Translations under genes and position numbers: made by a program
Notes under the pieces: model-generated
What the model was told of the DNA's origin: nothing
What the model saw: only the letters and a program-made list of their open reading frames with translations
Databases searched by the model: none
Shown here: piece after piece, positions 25,502 through 33,577 of the stretch
Numbering within the stretch: the stretch's first letter is position 1
How the letters are laid out: each line of letters begins with the position of its first letter
Source of the DNA: Bog-756 sp963725395
GTDB taxonomy: Bacteria > Actinomycetota > Acidimicrobiia > Acidimicrobiales > RAAP-2
Length of the DNA: 64,000 bases
NCBI GenBank assembly: GCA_963725395.1
Contig: CAVRYH010000009.1
Span: 124,001-188,000 of the forward strand
Reading direction: 5' to 3'

Positions 25502-26800
25502 ATGGCACCGAAACGCGAGTTGATCGGCGTGGTCGGTGGAGGGGCATCCGGGGTATTGACTGCCATCCACCTCATGCGGGATGCACCCGTTCCCGTCCGA
25601 GTCGTCATCATCGAGCCCAGAACCGAGCTGGGCCGAGGGGTCGCCTACGGCACGGACGACCCGAGCCACCTCCTCAACGTCCGTGCCGGCTGCATGAGCG
25701 CCCTGCCCGACGCGCCCGACCACTTCGTGACGTGGGCCCGTCGGCGCGGCGGGCTCGACGGCAACGCGTTCGTGCCCAGGACATGGTACGGCCAGTACCT
25801 GCGCTCCCTGCTCGAACCGGTCGAACACCTCCCGGCCAGTGCCGTCAGCGTGTCCCCGAAGGGTTCCGAGGTCGAGGTCGCCCTGTCCGACGACAGCCGA
25901 CGGACGTTCGACCGGGTCGTCCTCGCCCCGGGATCGTCCCCCCCGGCGTGGCCGCGGACCCTCGGTGGGCGAAGCGCCCGGTGGGTCGATGACCCGTGGG
26001 CACCGGGTGCGCTCGCCGCACTCCGCCCGGAGGACCCCGTCCTCCTCGTCGGAACCGGTCTCACCGCGGTCGACACCGCCCTCAGCCTGCACGAGGCGGG
26101 CCACGGTCAGATCGTGGCGGTCTCCCGGCACGGGCTCCTCCCCGCCTCACACCCCGACCGTGCGCTGCCACCGGTGGAGATCCATCCGCCCCTGCACCCG
26201 ACGGCACGCCAGTTGCTGAGATGGGCGCGTGCCATGGCCGGCCGGACCGGCAGCTGGGGACCGGTGGTCGACGCGCTGAGGCCCCGCACCGACGAGCTCT
26301 GGGGGGCAATGGCCGAATCCGAACGGATGAGGCTGCTCCGACACACCCAGCGCAGGTGGGAGACGCAGCGCCACCGCATGGCCCCCGCCGTCGCCCGGTG
26401 CATCGGTCACCTCACGGCCTCGGGCCAGCTCACCGTCGTGGGTGGTGGCGTGGGATCGGTCAGAGAACGGGCCGATGGCGTGGAAGTGGGCATCGGGGGT
26501 CGGGTGTTGCGGTTCGGTGCCGTGGTCAACTGCACCGGGCCCACCGCCCAGGTCCGCCGCTCGAACCACCCGCTGGTCCGCCAGCTCCTGGCCCGTGGCG
26601 TCGCCCGGCCCGGCCCGCTCGGCGTTGGGCTCGACGCCGACGAGGGAGGGTGCCTTCCCCACGCCGGACGGGCCCTCTGGGTGGTGGGCCCGCTCCGCCG
26701 GGGCCGTCGTTGGGAGACCACGGCCATCCCCGACATCAGAGTCCAGGCCGCCGAACTTCCGCGGTCACTCTGGCGGGTGGCATCGATGGTGAGTGCCTGA
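25502..26800 (+). CDS. FAD/NAD(P)-binding protein (NAD_binding_9 type)
   Basis: This 432-residue flavoprotein has an N-terminal dinucleotide fold VVGGGASGVLTAIHL, then VVIIEPRTELGRGVAYGT and HLLNVRAGCMSALPD, which are marks of the HI0933/NAD_binding_9 group. A second Rossmann segment is VLLVGTGLTAVDTALSL and a third FAD contact is VVNCTGPTAQV. Enzymes of this shape include YdhS-like proteins whose reactions are mostly untested. Its stop overlaps the start of the persulfide dioxygenase gene (TGATG), so the two are translated together; a shared role in sulfur or quinone redox chemistry is inferred. Confidence 0.8.
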   Translation: MAPKRELIGVVGGGASGVLTAIHLMRDAPVPVRVVIIEPRTELGRGVAYGTDDPSHLLNVRAGCMSALPDAPDHFVTWARRRGGLDGNAFVPRTWYGQYLRSLLEPVEHLPASAVSVSPKGSEVEVALSDDSRRTFDRVVLAPGSSPPAWPRTLGGRSARWVDDPWAPGALAALRPEDPVLLVGTGLTAVDTALSLHEAGHGQIVAVSRHGLLPASHPDRALPPVEIHPPLHPTARQLLRWARAMAGRTGSWGPVVDALRPRTDELWGAMAESERMRLLRHTQRRWETQRHRMAPAVARCIGHLTASGQLTVVGGGVGSVRERADGVEVGIGGRVLRFGAVVNCTGPTAQVRRSNHPLVRQLLARGVARPGPLGVGLDADEGGCLPHAGRALWVVGPLRRGRRWETTAIPDIRVQAAELPRSLWRVASMVSA

Positions 26801-28131
26801 TGCAGGTCCTCCCCATCGATGCGTCGGACCTCGGGAACCGGTCCTACCTCGTCACCGACGGCACGTCAGCGATGGTGATCGACCCACCCCGCCCGTCGAA
26901 GGGCGTCTTGGACATCGTCCGATCGCGCGGGCTGACGCTCGACCTGGTCGTGGACACCCATCTCCACAACGACCATGTGAGCGGGGGGCCCGAACTGGCG
27001 CACGCCACCGGAGCCACCTACGCCGTGAGCGCCGGGGAGCACGTCAGCGGTGCTCACGGCCTGCATGACGGCGACCGGTACTGCGTCGGGTCACTGTCGG
27101 TGTCGGTGGTCGCCACCCCCGGCCACACCCCCCTCCACCAGTCGTTCGTGGTGAGCGAGGGGGACCAGTGCGTGGTCTTCACCGGTGGGTCGCTCCTCAT
27201 CGGCTCGGTGGGCCGCACCGATCTGCTCGGCACCGAGCTCGCCTCCGGGCTGGCCGCCGACCAGTGGGCCTCGGTGCGATGGATGCTCTACAGCCTGCCT
27301 GGCGAGGCGGTCGTCCATCCGACCCACGGGTTCGGCAGCTTCTGCTCGGCCACGCCCTGCACGGGGACCGAGACCACCATCGACCGTGAGCGCCGGGACA
27401 ACCCGGCGGCCCGCCTCGGCCGGGACGACTTCGTCCAGACGCTGCTCGCCGGCTACGGGGAGTACCCGAGCTACTTCTCCCGCATGGCCGATCTCAACCG
27501 TGCCGGCTTCGTGGCCCCGGCCTGGCGTGACCCAGTCCCCGCGCTCACCGACGACAATCTGTCCGAGCTCACCGCGCTCATGTGGATCATCGACGTCAGA
27601 CCCAGGGCGTCCTTCGCCGCCGCCCACGTTCCCGGCACGGTCAACGCCGGCGTGGACGGCCCGTTGGCCACCTACGTCGGGTGGACCATGTCCTGGGGTG
27701 CACCGTTCGGTCTCCTCGCCGCCGACCAGGACCAGCTGGACCGGGCGAGGAGCACCCTCGCCCACATCGGTCTGGACCGGCCGGTGGGCGCGGTGGCCCC
27801 CCCGCCCCACGCGGCAGCGGGTCGGCTGCGCCTGGCCACATTCGAGGAGCTGGCCGACGAATGGACCGACGACGTCACCGTCGTCGACGTGCGGCGCAAG
27901 GAGGAGTGGGACCAGGGCCACCTCGAGGGTGCGCACCACATCCCGGTGCACAGACTGCCCCACTCCGACGTTCCCGCGGGACGCCTGTGGCTCCATTGTG
28001 CCGCCGGCTACCGGGCGGTCCTCGGCGCCTCCCTGCTCGGGCGGGACGGCCTCGACGTCGTCGCCATCGACGACACGTGGACATCGGCCGGCGCCGCGGG
28101 CCTGCCCATCGCCACCCTCGTCGACCACTAA
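26800..28131 (+). CDS. Persulfide dioxygenase-rhodanese fusion (CstB-like)
   Basis: This 443-residue protein has three parts, as in CstB: a metallo-beta-lactamase persulfide dioxygenase domain (about residues 1-250), a non-catalytic rhodanese-like domain (about 260-330, IIDVRPRASFAAAHVPGT, no cysteine) and an active C-terminal rhodanese with HCAAGYR. Metal ligands THLHNDH and the His of GHTPLH are present. However, the place where ETHE1/CstB enzymes have the ligand Asp (FTGDxLF) reads FTGGSLLIGSVGRTDL, so the third iron ligand is a glycine. HPTHGFGSFC follows normally. It likely acts on glutathione- or mycothiol-type persulfides or thiosulfate; the changed ligand makes activity uncertain. Confidence 0.85.
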   Translation: MQVLPIDASDLGNRSYLVTDGTSAMVIDPPRPSKGVLDIVRSRGLTLDLVVDTHLHNDHVSGGPELAHATGATYAVSAGEHVSGAHGLHDGDRYCVGSLSVSVVATPGHTPLHQSFVVSEGDQCVVFTGGSLLIGSVGRTDLLGTELASGLAADQWASVRWMLYSLPGEAVVHPTHGFGSFCSATPCTGTETTIDRERRDNPAARLGRDDFVQTLLAGYGEYPSYFSRMADLNRAGFVAPAWRDPVPALTDDNLSELTALMWIIDVRPRASFAAAHVPGTVNAGVDGPLATYVGWTMSWGAPFGLLAADQDQLDRARSTLAHIGLDRPVGAVAPPPHAAAGRLRLATFEELADEWTDDVTVVDVRRKEEWDQGHLEGAHHIPVHRLPHSDVPAGRLWLHCAAGYRAVLGASLLGRDGLDVVAIDDTWTSAGAAGLPIATLVDH

Positions 28132-28149
28132 CGTCGTCCATCCCGGGCG

Positions 28150-28720
28150 TCACCGGGGCGGCTCGAGCAAACCGGCCCGACGGAGGAGCCCGTCAAAGAG
28201 GGTGGTCGCACCCACCGCCGACCGGTCGGCCAACCGGTCGATGTCGTCCACCAGCCCCTTCCGCTCCACCGCCGGCGGGCGAGCGGGGGAGCAGATCGCC
28301 CCGGGGGAAGGGTGAACGCCTCGTGGTGCCACAGCGGCCACGGACCGGCGGGGAAGAGCGAAGGGTTCTCGGTGCGGACCTCGGACCTCCCGGTCTCGGG
28401 CTCGGCCGAGGGTCCGACCATCCCGTCCAGGACCTGGGCGAGGAGTTGGCCTCCGAAGCACGCGCCGAGGACGGGGATGTCGCGATCGACGGCCGAGGCG
28501 ACGAACTACCGCTCGAGGCCTACCCAGGTCAGCCCGTGGTCGTTCACCGACTCGACGGACCCCATGACGACGAGCCCGTCGAAGGCGTCGAGGGCGGGAA
28601 GCCCGTCCCGTCCCTGGTCGGCCCGGAAGGCCCGGACCCCGAATCCGAGCTCGGCGGCCCGAGCCCCGAGCACCCCGGGAAGCCCCAGGGGGGTGTGCTG
28701 GACGAAGGCCAGTCGGCTCA
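28150..28720 (-). pseudogene. Broken class I glutamine amidotransferase (GMP-synthase-like)
   Basis: On the reverse strand the beginning of a glutamine amidotransferase domain is clear: RLAFVQHTPLGLPGVLG and FDGLVVMGSVESVNDHGLTW. An in-frame TAG follows at 28508-28506, probably from a TGG Trp codon. The same frame resumes with ASAVDRDIPVLGACFGGQLL, which holds the nucleophile Cys. After WHHEAFTLPPG the frame changes near 28290 and the segment with the catalytic QFHPE His-Glu is missing; the end VDDIDRLADRSAVGATTLFD is in another frame, stop at 28150. No start codon lies in place at the beginning. Several independent defects mean a dead gene rather than a read error. Confidence 0.8.
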
Positions 28721-29266
28721 GCCGGGTGCGAACGGGCTGCCGTGACCCGGCACGAGCAGGGTCGGGCCCACCGCCAACAGGAGCTCCCGGGAGCGCTCCA
28801 ACTGCTCCTGGTCGACAGCGAGGGGGTCGACCTCCGGTCCGTCGGCCGACCACCACAGATGGGTGCAGGCCACCAGACCACCGTCGGTGCGGACCAGTGT
28901 CGAGATGTCCTCAGCCGTGTGGCCGGGCGTGGCCCGCAACTGCACCGATAGGGAGAGCTCGTAGCCGTCGGCGGGGCGCTCGATCCACACGTCGTCCTTG
29001 TAGATCGCCCAGTGGTCGTGGAACCTGGCCTCGGGAAAGAGGGCGGCGTTGAGGGTGTGGTCGGGGTGATGGTGGCTGAACACCACGTCGGTCACCGCGG
29101 AGGGTTCGATCCCGAGGTCGCGAAGCGGGGCGAGGATCAGCTCCCGATCGGCGACCATCCCCGGGTCGATCACGATGACGGCGTCGCCGTCGCGCACCAG
29201 GGTCACCGTGCTCGCCACCCGGTCGTCGGCGTAGCCCTCCACCAGGATCCTCAGTTCCGCTGCCAA
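28718..29266 (-). CDS. MBL-fold metallo-hydrolase (MBLAC1-like)
   Basis: This 182-residue metallo-beta-lactamase-fold protein is shorter than most. It has SHHHPDH (HxHxDH metal motif), ATPGHTAED (third His), ACTHLWW and PGHGSPF near the end. These resemble the MBLAC1 group, whose human member is a nuclease and whose bacterial members are uncharacterised. Its stop overlaps the first recognisable codons of the broken amidotransferase gene, so the two were once an operon. Confidence 0.8.
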   Translation of the reverse strand: MAAELRILVEGYADDRVASTVTLVRDGDAVIVIDPGMVADRELILAPLRDLGIEPSAVTDVVFSHHHPDHTLNAALFPEARFHDHWAIYKDDVWIERPADGYELSLSVQLRATPGHTAEDISTLVRTDGGLVACTHLWWSADGPEVDPLAVDQEQLERSRELLLAVGPTLLVPGHGSPFAPG

Positions 29267-29360
29267 CGATCCTCCTCATGCCCCTCTTCTTGTTGCCCGA
29301 AGCGTAGGCCAGCGCCTCTCGCGATAGACCCGCCGGGGCCGGTCGCCGTGCCACCACCGA

Positions 29361-29597
29361 TCACCTGATGCGCACGGGGACTCGTTTGAGCCCGTCGGTG
29401 AAGCTGGACCGGATGCGTGGCGCCGGACCGTCGAGTTCAAGGCGGGGGAGCACCGGCTGGAGTTCCTCGACGGCGGTGCGCCGGCCGGCATCGTCGGCGT
29501 CGGTCAGCACGGCGACCTGGTCCGGATGTCCGAGGAGGGCCTGGACCCAGAGGGTGATGGCCCGACGGGTCGTCTCGTTGCCCGTCACGACGAGGTT
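29361..29597 (-). pseudogene. Cytochrome P450 remnant with internal deletion
   Basis: The reverse strand encodes the I-helix oxygen-binding motif NLVVTGNETTRRAI, then HPDQVAVLTDADDAG and AVEEL. It then jumps to RLELDGPAPRIRSSFTDG followed by LKRVPVRIR and a stop, which is the normal last part of a bacterial P450. The roughly 90-100 residues between, including the ExxR helix and the heme-cysteine loop, are absent, as is everything upstream of the I-helix. The frame is open through the join, so it was a clean in-frame deletion. It lies 95 nt from the MBL gene in a zone that also holds a dead amidotransferase. Confidence 0.75.
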
Positions 29598-29879
29598 CGA
29601 TCCGCGTCGAGTGGTCGTCCCCGAGCAGCGAGCGCACCGATGCCGTCCGGTTGTCCCCGCCCAGTTGGCCGTGGTCGGGGCATAGGAGCGGTCCTCGGAG
29701 CGCTCGTAGGGGCTGATGCAGGGGGCGCCGAACACGGCGATCGACGGCAGGTGGTTGACCACACCGCAATCGCCGCCGCCGGTCCCCCGGCATGCGGCGC
29801 GAACGGCCGGGGATGGAATGGGACCTCTGGCCCTAGCGGCGGAGCCTCGGTCGTCGGACACTGAAGGGGTCAGACGCCG
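29598..29879. other. Gene-free sequence upstream of the P450 remnant
   Basis: The reverse-strand frame stays open here (LPSIAVFGAPCISPYERSED, then TTANWAGTTGRHRCARC) but matches nothing I recognise and does not continue the P450. It may be a piece of another deleted gene. No promoter or RNA gene is seen. Confidence 0.3.
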
Positions 29880-29995
29880 CCCAGCAATCAAGTGGCCCGT
29901 GGCAAACGGGTCGCTCGATTGCTGGGTTCGGATGGCGGGTAACGCGCAAAAGTCCCTCGAGACGTCCTCCCCCAGGTCCCCGGGGGACTTTTGCG
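29880..29995. other. Two consecutive strong stem-loops, possible structured RNA or element end
   Basis: The first stem pairs CCCAGCAATC (29880-29889) with GATTGCTGGG (29917-29926), a perfect 10-bp arm, and encloses a smaller stem CCCGT/ACGGG. The second pairs CGCAAAAGTCCC (29945-29956) with GGGACTTTTGCG (29984-29995), 12 bp perfect, with an inner loop of 27 nt. They stand between the P450 remnant and the leader of the flavin-binding gene. No known riboswitch or transposon end was recognised. Confidence 0.45.
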
Positions 29996-30217
29996 TTCCA
30001 CCACACCGGGTCGGCCGAAGAGACCACCGCTCGGTTGCGTGAGGGATTATGGCCCTAGAAAATCCTCTCTGTCCGGCGCACGATGGTGCACAGACCTCGC
30101 GGATGCGGCCAGGAGTGGGTGGACCGTGGAACGGGGACTCGGGTCGGGCGACCCGGATGCCGGTCGGTCCGTCGTTGGTCGGTGGTCGCCATGGGATTCC
30201 CTATCGGAGGAGGACAG

Positions 30218-30298
30218 ATGAGGTACCGCAGTGTCGGTTGTCGCCAGCTTGGGCCCTGCCGGATGGAGAGTTGGGAGCTGGGCGATGTGGCTGGATGA
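30218..30298 (+). CDS. Possible leader peptide upstream of flavin-binding protein
   Basis: ATG 30218 has the best ribosome-binding site in this area (GGAGGAGGA, 30207-30215), yet opens a frame of only 26 codons (MRYRSVGCRQLGPCRMESWE and six more) ending at TGA 30296-30298. That stop lies 14 nt inside the next gene, which starts at 30285 in another frame. Translation of the short frame could couple to, or control, the next gene. No codon run typical of attenuators is seen, so this may be coincidence. Confidence 0.35.
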   Translation: MRYRSVGCRQLGPCRMESWELGDVAG

Positions 30299-30713
30299 GC
30301 GGGGCTCGGAAGTACTCACGCTCCCCGAGTGCCGGCGCCTCTTGGCGTCGGCCGCCGAGGAGCAGCGTCATGGACACCTCGGCATCGGCACCAGTGGTGC
30401 ACCGGTGGTGGTGCCGGTGAACTTCGTGGTGCACGGTCCCGACGTCCTCGTGCTCGTGGGCGAGGGACTCTTCAGTCGGATGACCGGCCAGCTGGTCGCG
30501 TTCCAGGTCGACGGAGCGGCGAGCGGAGCCCGGGCTCCGGAGGACGACGCCCCCTGGAGCGTGCTCCTCCGCGGGCCCGCCCTGGAGGAGTCCCAGGAGC
30601 TGACCGAGGCGGAGTGGCTGCGGCCCGAGGTGAGTAGCCCGGGCCATCGGCTGGTCCGGATCCGTGGTGACGCCATCTCGGGCCGGCAGCTCCGTGCCCG
30701 GAGTGAGTCCTGA
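30285..30713 (+). CDS. Pyridoxamine 5'-phosphate oxidase-like (split-barrel flavin-binding) protein
   Basis: This 142-residue protein has the PNPOx-like split barrel: LPECRRLLASAAEEQRHGHL, then GTSGAPVVVPVNFVVHGPDV and FSRMTGQLVAFQVDGA, the usual strand order of Rv1155-type F420- or FMN-binding proteins and nitroimidazole-resistance-like proteins. ATG 30285 with GGGAG 7 nt upstream is preferred; the frame is open to GTG 30231. A strong ribosome-binding site at 30207-30215 serves a short upstream frame instead. Function in redox or detoxification is likely but unspecified. Confidence 0.72.
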   Translation: MWLDERGSEVLTLPECRRLLASAAEEQRHGHLGIGTSGAPVVVPVNFVVHGPDVLVLVGEGLFSRMTGQLVAFQVDGAASGARAPEDDAPWSVLLRGPALEESQELTEAEWLRPEVSSPGHRLVRIRGDAISGRQLRARSES

Positions 30714-30878
30714 ACGGGGGACGCAGCCTTCGCACCGATCTCCCGATCGGATCCGAGAATCGGCGAAATGACCAAATCCCCTGGACTCGGACCCGGCGGT
30801 GGCGCATGATTCCGTTGGCGAATGACGGCGCGCATCTCTGTCATGCAGCCTGGTCCTGAGCGTTCGGGGGAGGTTTCG

Positions 30879-31142
30879 ATGCGAGAAGAGGGTTGGTACG
30901 TTGACCCCTACGGGCTGCACGATGGGCGTTGGTTCTCCGACGGGACGCCCACCGGTCTGGTGAGGGACGGGGGCGTGGAGTCGAAGGACCCCCCACCGGA
31001 CAGTCCGTTCGAGGGCCGGCCCGAGCCGATCGAGGTCGGGGGCGACGACCTGGTGGACAGGTCGGAGAACCACACGTCGCCCGGTGGGAATCCCGGGGTG
31101 GAGGCCGCCTGGGAGGCGTTCATCGAAACGGGCGGGGACTGA
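30879..31142 (+). CDS. Small WY-DPYG protein, paralogue of 53046-53312
   Basis: This 87-residue soluble protein has a conserved N-terminal block GWYVDPYGLHDGRWFSDG, the middle LVRDGGVESKDPPPDSPFEG and a C-terminal AAWEAFIETGGD, joined by a variable linker. The same blocks in the same order occur in the 88-residue protein at 53046-53312. The first block resembles the DUF2510 motif (GWYPDP...RYWDG), and a true DUF2510 copy is found in the protein at 44054-45712. ATG 30879 has GGGGGAGG 5-6 nt upstream. Function is unknown; DUF2510 segments often sit in membrane or cell-envelope proteins, but this one has no membrane helix. Confidence 0.75.
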   Translation: MREEGWYVDPYGLHDGRWFSDGTPTGLVRDGGVESKDPPPDSPFEGRPEPIEVGGDDLVDRSENHTSPGGNPGVEAAWEAFIETGGD

Positions 31143-31155
31143 CGGCCCCGTCGCC

Positions 31156-33558
31156 TCAGCCGGACCGGCCCAGGCGGGCTTCGACCTCCAGGACATGACG
31201 GGTCGTCTTGAGCACCGTGTCGGGGTTGAGGCTCATGGAGTCGATGCCGAGCTCGACCAGGAACTGTGCCATGTCCGGGTAGTCGGACGGGGCCTGGCCG
31301 CACAGTCCCGAGTGGATGTGGTTGCGCTGGCATCCCTCGACGGCGAGGCGGATCATCTCTTTGACCCCTTCGTCCCGTTCGTCGTAGTCGAACGCGACGA
31401 TCTCGCTGTCCCGATCGACCCCGAGCGTCAACTGGGTCAGGTCGTTGGAGCCGATGGAGAAGCCGTCGAAGCACTCCGCGAAGCGGTCGATCAGGATCAC
31501 GTTGTTGGGGATCTCGCACATGGCGTAGATCTCCAGGCCGTTCTCGCCGCGGCGGAGACCGAGTTCGGCCATGCGCTCGAGCACGCGCTCGGCTTCGGCC
31601 ACCCGGCGTACGAAGGGGATCATCAGCACCACGTTGGTCAGCCCCATCTCCTCCCGCACCCGGAGCATCGCCCGGCACTCGAGGGCGAAGCCCTCGGCGT
31701 ACGCAGGATGGGCGTAGCGAGAGGCGCCGCGGAAGCCGATCATCGGGTTCGCCTCCGCCGGCTCGAAGTCCGCCCCGCCGAGGAGGTTCGCGTACTCGTT
31801 CGTCTTGAAGTCCGACATGCGGACGACGACGGGCTTCGGCCAGAAGGCGGCCCCGATCGTGCCGATACCCTCAGACAGCCGCTCCACGAAGAACCGCTCA
31901 CCGTCGTCGTACCCGCGGATCAGGTGGTCCAGGTCCTTGCGGGCCTCGGGGTCGGTGACCCGCTCGGGATGCAGGAGGGCGAGCGGATGGGCCCGGATGG
32001 ACTCGCTGATGATGAACTCCATGCGGGCGAGGCCCACGCCGTCGTTCGGGAGGAATGAGGTCTTGAACGCCAGGTCGGGGTTGCCCAGGTTGATCATGAT
32101 CTTCGTCGCCGGTCGGGCCAGGTCCTCGACCTCACTGCGGTCGACGTGGAATGCCATCTCACCCAGGTAGACCCGTCCGGTGTCGCCCTCGGCGCACGAC
32201 ACCGTCACCATCTTGCCGTCCGGCACCGCGGTGGTGGCATCCCCGGCCCCGACGACCGCCGGGATTCCGAGCTCGCGGGCGATGATGGCCGCGTGGCAGG
32301 TGCGCCCGCCCCGGTCGGTGACGATCGCCGCAGCGTTCTTCATCACCGGCTCCCAGTCCGGAGTGGTCGTGTCGGCCACCAGCACCTCACCGGGCCGGAA
32401 CGAGGGTAGGTCGGCGACGTTCGCGATCACCCGGGCCGTCCCGGCGGCGATTCTCTCGCCCACTGAGCGCCCCTCTGCGATGACGTCGCCCGACGTACCG
32501 GTCTCGAGGACGTAGCTCTCGAGGGTCGACGCCGGGCGCTGGGAGACGACGGTCTCGGGACGGGCCTGGACGATGTACATCTTGCCGTCGACGCCGTCCT
32601 TCGCCCACTCGATGTCCATCGGTCGCCCGTAGTGCCCCTCGATGGTGACGGCGGCGTCGGCGAGTTCGAGCACGTCCCGGTCGCTGATGCAGAAGTGCTC
32701 CCGCTCGGCCTTCTGCGTGGGCACGTTCCTAGTGGTGGCCTTGGTCTCCCCACCGACGAGGACCATCTTGACCGCCTTGTCACCGAGCAGGCGGCGCAGC
32801 ACGGTGCGATGGCCGGCGGCGAGGCCGGGCTTGTGCACGTAGAACTCGTCGGGGTCGACCGCCCCCTGCACCACGTTCTCGCCCAGACCGTAGGCGCCGG
32901 TGATGAACACCACGTCGCGGAACCCGGACTCGGTGTCGAGCGTGAACATCACCCCCGACGAGGCCAGGTCGGACCTCACCATCTTCATCACACCGATCGA
33001 CAGCGCCACGTCCTCGTGGTCGAAGCCCTGGTCGATGCGGTAGTGGACGGACCGGTCGGTGAACAGGCTGGCGAAGCACCGCCGGCAGGCGTCGAGCAGG
33101 CTGTGCTCACCCCTGATGTTGAGGAAGGTGTCCTGCTGGCCGGCGAAGCTGGCGGTCGGCAGGTCCTCGGCGGTGGCCGACGACCGCACGGCGAGACCGA
33201 CGTCATCCCCGTACTGCTCCTGCAGCCGCCGGTAGCCGGTCAGGATCTCCTCGGCCAGGTCGGAGGGGAGCCCCGCACCGTAGACGAGCTCACGGGCACG
33301 CTTGGACCGTCGGGCGAGGTCGTTCACGTCGGCCGGGTCGATCCCGTCGAAGACGGCGCGCAGTGGTTTGAGGACGTCGCCGGCCTCGAGCATGTACCGA
33401 TAGGCCTCCGCCGTCACCGCGAACCCGTTCGGCACCCGGACCCCCTGCTCCGAGAGATTCTGGACCATCTCGCCGAGCGACGCCGTCTTGCCCCCCACCA
33501 GTGGGACGTCGTCGATCCCCAGCTGGTCGAAGAACCGGACGTAGTGGGGAGCGGTCAT
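31156..33558 (-). CDS. ppsA: Phosphoenolpyruvate synthase
   Basis: This 800-residue protein is full length for PEP synthase, which makes PEP, AMP and Pi from pyruvate and ATP for gluconeogenesis. The N-terminal ATP-grasp domain (about 1-340) has VGGKTASLGEM and AVRSSATAEDLP. The phosphohistidine domain carries GGRTCHAAIIARELGIP near residue 425. The C-terminal TIM barrel has RMSDFKTNEYANLLGG, FSIGSNDLTQLTLGVDRD and the catalytic Cys in GLCGQAPSDYP. It is convergent with the small gene at 30879 and 20 nt downstream of the alcohol dehydrogenase gene on its strand. Confidence 0.96.
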   Translation of the reverse strand: MTAPHYVRFFDQLGIDDVPLVGGKTASLGEMVQNLSEQGVRVPNGFAVTAEAYRYMLEAGDVLKPLRAVFDGIDPADVNDLARRSKRARELVYGAGLPSDLAEEILTGYRRLQEQYGDDVGLAVRSSATAEDLPTASFAGQQDTFLNIRGEHSLLDACRRCFASLFTDRSVHYRIDQGFDHEDVALSIGVMKMVRSDLASSGVMFTLDTESGFRDVVFITGAYGLGENVVQGAVDPDEFYVHKPGLAAGHRTVLRRLLGDKAVKMVLVGGETKATTRNVPTQKAEREHFCISDRDVLELADAAVTIEGHYGRPMDIEWAKDGVDGKMYIVQARPETVVSQRPASTLESYVLETGTSGDVIAEGRSVGERIAAGTARVIANVADLPSFRPGEVLVADTTTPDWEPVMKNAAAIVTDRGGRTCHAAIIARELGIPAVVGAGDATTAVPDGKMVTVSCAEGDTGRVYLGEMAFHVDRSEVEDLARPATKIMINLGNPDLAFKTSFLPNDGVGLARMEFIISESIRAHPLALLHPERVTDPEARKDLDHLIRGYDDGERFFVERLSEGIGTIGAAFWPKPVVVRMSDFKTNEYANLLGGADFEPAEANPMIGFRGASRYAHPAYAEGFALECRAMLRVREEMGLTNVVLMIPFVRRVAEAERVLERMAELGLRRGENGLEIYAMCEIPNNVILIDRFAECFDGFSIGSNDLTQLTLGVDRDSEIVAFDYDERDEGVKEMIRLAVEGCQRNHIHSGLCGQAPSDYPDMAQFLVELGIDSMSLNPDTVLKTTRHVLEVEARLGRSG

Positions 33559-33577
33559 CGACCTGTCGGGTGGGCGG

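Noticed and set aside
29880..29995. Stem-loops considered as transposon ends or a simple terminator
   Set aside because: No transposase frame or target duplication is seen, and neither stem is followed by a T tract or preceded by the end of an intact gene on the right strand.
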